From Labilibaculum sp. (GTDB taxonomy: Bacteria; Bacteroidota; Bacteroidia; Bacteroidales; Marinifilaceae), in contig NZ_OY761461.1 in the NCBI RefSeq assembly GCF_963664555.1, positions 496,001 through 560,000 on the forward strand: 64,000 bases of DNA, in the 5' to 3' direction. Position numbers and translations under genes: made by a program. The notes under the pieces are model-generated. The model had not been told where the DNA came from and ran no database searches. It worked only from the letters and a program-made list of their open reading frames with translations. This document shows positions 58,297-64,000 of the stretch, piece after piece; the stretch's first letter is position 1, and every line of letters begins with the position of its first letter.

Positions 58297-58388
58297 TTGT
58301 GTGCCTATTGCTTGATCATTTCTTAGGGTATATCAGACAATCTTCTCCCCTTAAGTCGATCATCCTATAACTATAAGTTGAAAGTTTA

Positions 58389-58454
58389 ATATACATCAAA
58401 CTATATTTTCATGTACATTAAAATTATTTTTCATGTACATCAAAAATGATTAAC
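58389..58454 (+). repeat. Three 22-bp direct repeats with ATGTACAT palindromes upstream of the HU-like gene
   Basis: Units begin at 58389 (ATATACAT), 58411 (ATGTACAT) and 58433 (ATGTACAT), each 22 bases apart and followed by YAAA and an AT-rich stretch ending TTTTC before the next. ATGTACAT is a perfect 8-bp palindrome. Two helical turns of spacing put the palindromes on one face of the DNA, as expected for an operator array. The last unit ends 74 bp before the HU-like ATG. An ACTTGTAG pair at 58453 and 58494 follows. Confidence 0.6.
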
Positions 58455-58528
58455 TTGTAGATGTAAGTTAGATATTCTCATTAGGAAAGAATCAACTTGT
58501 AGTAAGGGACAATTCAAATTATCAGCAT

Positions 58529-58921
58529 ATGGCAGTCTTCTATAAAGCAGTGAAAATAAAAACACCATTGAGTAAAAATGGTAAAACTGAAATGTATTAT
58601 CCTCGGGTAGCTAACCGACGGAAGGAAAATTTAAGGGATATAGCAGAACGGATTTCAGACATGTCTTCCTTTAACAGGTCGGATGTGATTGGCGTTTTAG
58701 AGGCATTTACTCAATTAATTCCTCAGTTGCTGAAAGATAACAGGAGTGTTGAATTGGGAGATTTGGGTACATTTTCTCTTCATATTTCGGCCGAAGGGGT
58801 AGATTCGGAAGAACTGGTAACACGACATCGGATTAAGAAAAGTACGATTGCTTTTCGTCCCGGTAAGCGATTGAAGCAAGATATTGCAAGAGTCGATTAT
58901 CGAAAAATTCCGAAGAAGTGA
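58529..58921 (+). CDS. HU-like DNA-binding protein (HU-HIG family)
   Basis: A 130-residue basic protein. The opening MAVFYKAVKIKTPLSKNG then KTEMYYPRVANRRKENLRDI and the helical ISDMSSFNRSDVIGVLEAFT are typical of the Bacteroidota HU-like family, followed by the beta-arm region (SVELGDLGTFSLHISAEGVD, then RIKKSTIAFRPGKRLKQDI). It is expected to bind and bend DNA as a nucleoid protein. It is longer than classic HU (90 residues) at both ends. Preceded by a 22-bp repeat operator-like array, which may control it. Single gene. Confidence 0.88.
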   Translation: MAVFYKAVKIKTPLSKNGKTEMYYPRVANRRKENLRDIAERISDMSSFNRSDVIGVLEAFTQLIPQLLKDNRSVELGDLGTFSLHISAEGVDSEELVTRHRIKKSTIAFRPGKRLKQDIARVDYRKIPKK

Positions 58922-59176
58922 AAGAGATTTTTTTTTTGCCTGAGGTTAAAAAGTATGAGTTTTCCGCATGTTTTTTGATCCTTGCAAATGGGTTTTAACC
59001 CGTTCGCAAAATATATTTTCCGTTGCAAACGGTTGTAGTTTCTGTTCAATTAGCTTATTAGAGAAATAATTCTTTATTTTGTAGAGGATAAAAGAGTCCG
59101 AAAATCCAAAATAAAATTTGGATGAGGGGAATAGTGGCTGAATAGTCTAATTTGAATACTAAAAGATTAAAAAAAT

Positions 59177-60514
59177 ATGGATACGATTAAGCATATCCCT
59201 GAAAATGGAAAAACCAGAATTGTAATTATTGGTGGTGGTTTTGCAGGTTTAAAACTTGCACGGAAACTGGTGAAAACAAAATATCAGGTGGTATTAATTG
59301 ATAAAAACAATTTTCATCAGTTTCAGCCTTTGTTTTATCAGGTGGCAACCTCTGGTTTGGAGCCAAGTTCTATTGCTTTTCCCTTGCGGAAGATTTTTCA
59401 GAAGCGGAAAAATGTGCATTTTCGAATGGCTGAATTGTTGGAGGTGAATCCAAATGTGCAGGAGGTATATACAAGTCTGGGGTCGTTGAAATACGATCAT
59501 TTGGTATTGGCTACCGGTGTGGATACCAATTATTTCGGGAATAAGAACATCGAGGAGTTTGGTATTCCTATGAAATCGGTGTCCGAAGCCATTTTTTTGC
59601 GCAATTCAATTTTGCGTAACTACGAAAAGGCGTTGAATGAATCGGATCCGAAAAAGGCGGCTAACTACATGAATATAGTATTAGTGGGAGGTGGTCCTAC
59701 CGGTGTTGAATTGGCGGGTGCTTTGGCCGAAATGAAAAATGAAATCCTGCCAAAGGATTACCCGGAGCTTGATTTTTCTTTAATGAATGTGTATTTGTTC
59801 GAAGCGTCAGATCGATTGTTGAGCGGCATGTCGGAGAAAGCATCAGCGAAAGCGAAAACTTACTTAGAGAAGTTAGGGGTAATTGTAAAAACGGAGGCTC
59901 GGGTTGCCGATTACGACGGACTTAAAATTAGTTTGGCTGATGGAGAGGAGTTTTTCTCATACGCTTTGGTTTGGGCTGCGGGGGTTGTGGCTAATTCCAT
60001 TAAGGGTATTTCGGAGATTGCCGCAAGTCGTGGAGGAAGACTTCGTGTTGACATGTATAATAAGGTAAGCGGTTTAAACAATGTGTATGCTTTGGGCGAT
60101 TTGGCTTTGCAAAAAGAGGGGGAATATCAGAATGGTCACCCACAGGTTGCACAGGTTGGTTTGCAGCAGGCTGGTGTTTTGGGTAAAAACCTCATAAATA
60201 TTCAACAGGGAAAAAGCATAAAACCTTTTCATTATAAGGATAGGGGATCTTTGGCGACAATAGGAAAGAATTTGGCTGTTGCTGATCTGCCTGGAATTAA
60301 AACACAGGGTTTTTTGGCTTGGATACTGTGGTTGTTTGTGCATTTAATGGCAATTGTTGGTGTGAAAAATCGATTTTTCATTTTAATCAACTGGGTTTGG
60401 AATTATTGGACTTCGGATCAGTCGCTGCGGGTTTTAATTCGACCGGATAAACGAAGTTTTACGGATAGGGCTTCAAAAAGGCATCAGATTAAAGAGCCGG
60501 TTAATTTGAATTAA
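59177..60514 (+). CDS. ndh: Type II NADH:quinone oxidoreductase (NDH-2)
   Basis: NDH-2 passes electrons from NADH to quinone at the inner membrane face without pumping protons. The 445-residue flavoprotein has the FAD Rossmann motif VIIGGGFAGLKLARKL at about 15-30, NNFHQFQPLFYQVATSGLEP at about 45-64 (quinone/flavin site of NDH-2), the NADH Rossmann motif IVLVGGGPTGVELAGALAEM at about 165-184, the VYALGDLALQ FAD motif at about 296-305 and HPQVAQVGLQQAGVLGKNL. A hydrophobic C-terminal segment (FLAWILWLFVHLMAIVGV) matches the membrane-anchoring end. Length is normal. Confidence 0.94.
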   Translation: MDTIKHIPENGKTRIVIIGGGFAGLKLARKLVKTKYQVVLIDKNNFHQFQPLFYQVATSGLEPSSIAFPLRKIFQKRKNVHFRMAELLEVNPNVQEVYTSLGSLKYDHLVLATGVDTNYFGNKNIEEFGIPMKSVSEAIFLRNSILRNYEKALNESDPKKAANYMNIVLVGGGPTGVELAGALAEMKNEILPKDYPELDFSLMNVYLFEASDRLLSGMSEKASAKAKTYLEKLGVIVKTEARVADYDGLKISLADGEEFFSYALVWAAGVVANSIKGISEIAASRGGRLRVDMYNKVSGLNNVYALGDLALQKEGEYQNGHPQVAQVGLQQAGVLGKNLINIQQGKSIKPFHYKDRGSLATIGKNLAVADLPGIKTQGFLAWILWLFVHLMAIVGVKNRFFILINWVWNYWTSDQSLRVLIRPDKRSFTDRASKRHQIKEPVNLN

Positions 60515-60526
60515 GGAGGCTGAAAG

Positions 60527-60557
60527 CACCAATTTTACTGAAGATTGGTGTTTTTTT
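60527..60557 (+). terminator. Intrinsic terminator after ndh
   Basis: CACCAAT (60527-60533) pairs with ATTGGTG (60544-60550) over a 10-nt loop, followed by seven T residues. Confidence 0.85.
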
Positions 60558-60735
60558 CATTTTTGGCACAGGCTTTGCAATTATTCAGTCAAAGTATACC
60601 GGTACTTGAGTTGTATAAGATTCATCCCTACCATAGGATGACAATATTGAAAGCCATTCAAGAGTGTAAATTGAGTATTTAAATTTCATCATACACGAAA
60701 GGGTTATTTGGCTTCCACATTAAAAACTAAATGCC

Positions 60736-61500
60736 ATGAGAAAGTCTGTATTATATAAGTTGACAGCCAGTATAGTATTGGTTTCAGCAATCGCAATTTC
60801 TACTACAAGTGTTTCAGCTCAGCGCAGATCGCAGCAAAATGAGAAGACCCGTTACGAAGAACGAAATAAATCAACCCGTTTGAAAGATGCTGATCGAAAT
60901 GAGAAATACAACAAGAGTCATTATTCGGAGTACTCAGATCAGAAAAGAAATGACACTTCGAAAAAGCAAAATACAAAATATCACAAAGAACGGAGTACGA
61001 AAGGGTATTCCAGTCAATATAAAAATGGACATGTAAACGGCAATAAGCGTTGGGATCGGAATCACAACAGTGGATTACATGCATACAAATCTTATCATTC
61101 CTCAGGTGATCGCTGCAGAAGTTACAATTATCCAAAAATGGTTCATGCCAATCAACGTTACAGAAACTTTTACAATGATCATGGACACAATTGTTATCGT
61201 CATGAGCGTTATGGAAATGTAGTTTTAAGATTTGCTGTTGCTCCTGTTGTAATCCGACATAGTTACGGAGATTACTACTTCTCTGATGGATATTATTATA
61301 GATTCTATCCTGAAGTGGGATACGTTGCAGTTGATGCACCAAATTCTTTGTATTTCTCTTATGTACCTGATAACTGTCATAGGGTTTTGCATCATGGAAA
61401 TGAATATTACACAAATGGAGATATGTATTTTGTGAAGCATAGAAATGGGTTTAGGTTGGTGAGTGCTCCTGTCGGAATACATTTATCGTTGAGATTTTAA
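60736..61500 (+). CDS. Secreted Tyr/His-rich protein, DUF6515-like
   Basis: A 254-residue exported protein with signal peptide about 1-29 (LTASIVLVSAIAISTTSVSA). Residues 30-155 are very hydrophilic, rich in Arg, Lys, Asn, His and Tyr, and probably disordered. Residues about 160-250 form a compact beta-rich domain with GDYYFSDGYYYRFYPEVGYV at about 180-199 and a second HHGNEYYTNGDMYFVKHRNG, two copies of the YYxxGxYY pattern typical of DUF6515-type proteins. Function is unknown; the location is periplasmic or outer-membrane. A 203-codon frame on the other strand is a composition artefact. Confidence 0.65.
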   Translation: MRKSVLYKLTASIVLVSAIAISTTSVSAQRRSQQNEKTRYEERNKSTRLKDADRNEKYNKSHYSEYSDQKRNDTSKKQNTKYHKERSTKGYSSQYKNGHVNGNKRWDRNHNSGLHAYKSYHSSGDRCRSYNYPKMVHANQRYRNFYNDHGHNCYRHERYGNVVLRFAVAPVVIRHSYGDYYFSDGYYYRFYPEVGYVAVDAPNSLYFSYVPDNCHRVLHHGNEYYTNGDMYFVKHRNGFRLVSAPVGIHLSLRF

Positions 61501-62027
61501 AAGAAAGGTTAAGTATACGAAACTTATTAAACAGTATTGAAATGGATTTGATTTAAAAGAATAAAAAATACAGGGGTGCAGTTTGTAAAATTGACTAAAA
61601 ATGGTCTTAAAATTTACAAAACTGCACCCTTCTCGTTTAAAAAATGACGTTTTGAGGCTAGGGCTATTGAGAAAGGGGTGTTTTCTTACGGCTTGTTTTT
61701 CTTTTGAATTTATACCTGATCAATTCAGGGAGTAAGAAGGGGAGAAATATAAGATAATTTGCTTGTGTATGCATTTTTTAGGGGGGTGTGCTAAAAATCT
61801 TATTTTCGTTGCTCGAAAACGATTTCGAAAAACTGCTGTAAAACAGGTTTTGGCTTGGCTAAATCAATCGACTTTATCGTCTGTAAGCATTGATTTTATT
61901 GGCTTTATGTGCTTTTTTGGTTGTGTGTTCTAAATTTTGATTTCCGCTTGGATATTCAGTTGAAACTAAGCTATTTTATCCCTCAATAACAAATGATAGC
62001 AACAACACAATTTAAAACAGGCGTATT
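61501..62027. other. Intergenic region before glutamine synthetase, with a long inverted repeat
   Basis: No gene is visible in these 527 bp. An inverted repeat of 16 bp (GGGTGCAGTTTGTAAA at 61574-61589 with its complement at 61613-61629, one bulged A) surrounds a 23-nt loop and could end the preceding transcript or be a small palindromic element. CTAAAAATCTTATTTTCG (about 61791) and CTAAATTTTGATTTCCG (about 61930) are loosely similar. No NtrC-type or other known site could be assigned. Confidence 0.45.
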
Positions 62028-63533
62028 ATGACAAGGGATGAATATTTAATGGATCCAAATAAGTTGGTTCAATTCCTTCAAAAACCAAGCTGCGAGTTCA
62101 CAAAAGAGGACCTGATAAGATATATAGCAGAGAATGGAATTAAGATGATTAATTTCCGTTACGTTGCTGAGGATGGAAAACTGAAAACCTTAAACTTTAT
62201 TATTACCGGTAAAAATCATTTGGATAGCATTCTATCTTCCGGCGAGCGTGTTGATGGATCAAGTTTGTTCTCTTATATAGGAGCAGGTTCAAGTGATTTA
62301 TATGTGATTCCTAGATTTAAAACGGCATTTGTGAATCCGTTTTCTGAAGTTCCATGTTTGGATATTCTTTGTTCGTTTTATACGGCCGAAGGAAAACCAA
62401 TGGAAAGTGCTCCTGAGTACATTCTAAAAAAGGCACATGATAACTTTAAAAATACTACAGGACTTACTTTTAAGGCAATGGGTGAGCTCGAGTATTATAT
62501 TAAAAGTTCAAATCATACATTATATCCCGACGTTGATCAAAAAGGATATCACAGTTCTCAACCTTTTACCAAATGGGAAGGTTTAAGACGTGAAGCAATG
62601 GTTTTAATTGCTCAATGCGGAGGGAAAATAAAATACGGACACTCAGAGGTTGGGAATTTCTCATCTGGTGATGATGGTTATGAGCAGCATGAAATTGAAT
62701 TTTTGCCGGTTGAGGCAGAGGATGCCGTTGATCAGTTGGTTGTTGCAAAATGGATTGTGAGAATGTTGGCTGCTCGTGAGAAAGCATTGGTGAGCTGGGC
62801 TCCAAAAATTACCGTTGGTAAGGCTGGCAGTGGGTTGCATATTCATATGTTGGTTGAGAAAGATGGCAAAAATATCTGTATCGAAAATGGAAAGCTGAGT
62901 GATACCGCTAAGAGAATGATTGCTGGTATTTTGAAGTTGTCAGGAGCATTAACGGCTTTTGGAAATACGATTCCGACTTCTTATTTGCGTTTGGTTCCAC
63001 ATCAGGAGGCTCCGACTTACGTTTGTTGGGGAGACCGTAATCGCTCTGTTTTGGTGCGGGTTCCTCTTGGTTGGGTAGGTACCACAGATATGATTAAGAG
63101 TGTGAATCCATTCGAGCCGGCTGATGCAAGAGATTTTTCAAGCAAGCAAACTTTTGAGTTTAGAGTTCCGGATGGTTCTGCAGATATATATTCATTGATG
63201 GCTGGTTTGATTGTAGCAGGTCAATACGGATTGAAGATGGAAGATGGCTTGCAGGTGGCTAATGAATTGTATGCAGATGTAGATATTTTTGCACCGCATT
63301 ATAAAGAAAAATTAGATGGTTTGAAGCAATTGCCAACTTGCTGTTGGGAGAGTGCAGATTGTTTGCTTGAGCAAAGAGAGATTTTTGAGCAAAACGGTAT
63401 TTTTCCAAAAGGAAGACTTGATGCCGTTGTGAAAAAACTTAAGTTATATGAAGATAATGGGTTAAATGACCGTATTCTGGGTAATGTCGATAAGATTATG
63501 GCGATTGTAAATGATTACATTCATTGCATGTAA
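62028..63533 (+). CDS. glnA: Glutamine synthetase (type I-like)
   Basis: GlnA forms glutamine from glutamate, ammonium and ATP. The 501-residue protein has the beta-grasp N-terminus ending GERVDGSSLFSYIGAGSSDL at about 72-91, the catalytic core with GELEYYI at about 152-158, HEIEFLPVEAEDAVDQL at about 222-238, AGSGLHIHMLVEKDGKN at about 265-281 (the conserved His), the Glu-flap and Arg region LVPHQEAPTYVCWGDRNRSV at about 323-342, and VPDGSADIYSLMAGLIVAGQ at about 383-402. Length of about 500 is slightly longer than classic GSI-alpha. The adjacent ammonium transporter gene, convergent across a shared terminator, fits a role in nitrogen assimilation. Confidence 0.92.
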   Translation: MTRDEYLMDPNKLVQFLQKPSCEFTKEDLIRYIAENGIKMINFRYVAEDGKLKTLNFIITGKNHLDSILSSGERVDGSSLFSYIGAGSSDLYVIPRFKTAFVNPFSEVPCLDILCSFYTAEGKPMESAPEYILKKAHDNFKNTTGLTFKAMGELEYYIKSSNHTLYPDVDQKGYHSSQPFTKWEGLRREAMVLIAQCGGKIKYGHSEVGNFSSGDDGYEQHEIEFLPVEAEDAVDQLVVAKWIVRMLAAREKALVSWAPKITVGKAGSGLHIHMLVEKDGKNICIENGKLSDTAKRMIAGILKLSGALTAFGNTIPTSYLRLVPHQEAPTYVCWGDRNRSVLVRVPLGWVGTTDMIKSVNPFEPADARDFSSKQTFEFRVPDGSADIYSLMAGLIVAGQYGLKMEDGLQVANELYADVDIFAPHYKEKLDGLKQLPTCCWESADCLLEQREIFEQNGIFPKGRLDAVVKKLKLYEDNGLNDRILGNVDKIMAIVNDYIHCM

Positions 63534-63616
63534 TTTTATTGGATTTCGTGAAAACATCTGCCAAAATGTAGTTTTCACTTTAATATTCGAAAGAAGATTA
63601 GGTTTTTAAATGGGGT

Positions 63617-63647
63617 AGTCCCGCAGCGAATGCTGCGGGACTTTTTT
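63617..63647 (+). terminator. Terminator between glnA and amt
   Basis: An 11-bp perfect GC-rich stem AGTCCCGCAGC/GCTGCGGGACT with a 4-nt loop is followed by a run of T after glnA. The minus strand lacks a T run after it, so it serves mainly glnA. Confidence 0.9.
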
Positions 63648-63657
63648 ATGGTGTTCT

Positions 63658-64000
63658 TTATTCTTTATATGCAAATGAATAGGATTCATCGTGTTGTGAT
63701 ATATCCAAACCTTTGGCTTCAGAGTATTCCGAAACTCTAAGTGTAACAAATCTGTTTGTTATCCAATATAGGATGTAGGATCCTCCGAAAGTAAAGACTC
63801 CAACAATTACCAATGCAATGATGTGCATTAAAAAAGTTTTGACTTCTCCATGTATTAGTCCAACATCATGAGCAAATACAGCGGTTAAAATCATTCCCGT
63901 GATTCCTCCCATTCCGTGTGCCGGAAATACATCAAGGGTATCATCCAGAGATGTTTTGCCTTGTAAGGTGATTGCGTAATTGCTTACGATAGATGCTATT
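63658..64000 (-). CDS. amt: Ammonium transporter Amt, C-terminal part (truncated by window end)
   Basis: The frame is open to the window edge, giving the last 113 residues of an ammonium channel. The part begins IASIVSNYAI and includes SLDDTLDVFPAHGMGGITGM, which is the Amt motif DDTLDVFxxHGxGG carrying the second pore histidine. A final transmembrane helix (FLMHIIALVIVGVFTFGGSY) and a short cytosolic tail EYSEAKGLDISQHDESYSFA follow; the ...GLDxxxHxExxY tail is the conserved P-II-sensitive end. It converges with glnA. Confidence 0.93.
   Translation of the reverse strand, partial: IASIVSNYAITLQGKTSLDDTLDVFPAHGMGGITGMILTAVFAHDVGLIHGEVKTFLMHIIALVIVGVFTFGGSYILYWITNRFVTLRVSEYSEAKGLDISQHDESYSFAYKE

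Noticed and set aside
60803..61414. 203-codon minus-strand frame rich in His, Asn and Cys
   Set aside because: It is antisense to the DUF6515-like gene, whose skewed composition leaves the other strand open. No signal or domain.

Overview
This window comes from a member of the Bacteroidota, most likely the order Marinilabiliales (Marinifilaceae-like; the order is inferred). Supporting signs are a fused lpxC/fabZ gene, a FecI/FecR-SusC-SusD block, GSCFA, Porin_10 and GH171/NamZ proteins, an rrn operon ordered 16S-Ile-Ala-23S-5S, -7 boxes of the TAnnTTTG type, and genes with almost no Shine-Dalgarno sequences. The DNA is AT-rich and chromosomal in character. I see no insertion sequences, prophage or CRISPR array.

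Layout: (1) 1-4.2 kb: the tail of an HD-domain hydrolase, then lpxD, lpxC/fabZ and lpxA (lipid A and fatty acid synthesis), closed by a terminator. (2) 4.2-7.4 kb: a small membrane protein, thiL, and a secreted subtilase lipoprotein. (3) 7.5-11.1 kb: the least ordinary stretch. A degenerate 21-bp tandem array is followed by a minus-strand operon of a glycine-zipper secreted peptide, a degenerate M48-like membrane protein, a SpoIIM/DUF95-family membrane protein, a multi-spanning membrane protein and a cytosolic helical protein. A tiny HTH gene lies just upstream. The peptide plus DUF95 pairing recalls circular or class II bacteriocin loci. (4) 11.7-17.5 kb: the suf iron-sulfur cluster operon sufBCDSE plus a DUF59 protein. 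(5) 17.8-20.9 kb: queG, a second degenerate 21-bp array (9 units), an alpha/beta hydrolase and a GSCFA protein. (6) 21-26.6 kb: a complete rrn operon with three tandem TATCTTTG boxes upstream. (7) 26.7-30.9 kb: a putative porin, an MltF-like lytic transglycosylase and a NUDIX CoA pyrophosphatase. (8) 31-34.3 kb: gatE-gatD, an archaeal-type Glu-tRNA(Gln) amidotransferase, unusual in this phylum. (9) 34.4-36.6 kb: a CPBP protease / class D beta-lactamase / DUF2059 operon. (10) 36.8-41.8 kb: gdhA and, divergently, a large receiver/PPDK-ATP-binding protein. (11) 41.8-46.8 kb: a barrel protein, a phosphoesterase, a LolC/E-type permease, NamZ and a thioredoxin-like protein. (12) 46.9-53.8 kb: ECF sigma, anti-sigma, SusC and SusD, with no enzyme attached. 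(13) 54-64 kb: an aminotransferase, valS, an HU-like protein, NDH-2, a DUF6515-like protein, glutamine synthetase and the end of an ammonium transporter.

Most genes are housekeeping: envelope synthesis, Fe-S assembly, translation and nitrogen assimilation (gdhA, glnA, amt). The items that deserve follow-up are the glycine-zipper peptide locus, the bacterial GatDE pair and the two 21-bp degenerate arrays. All family calls come from reading the sequence; no database search was run.
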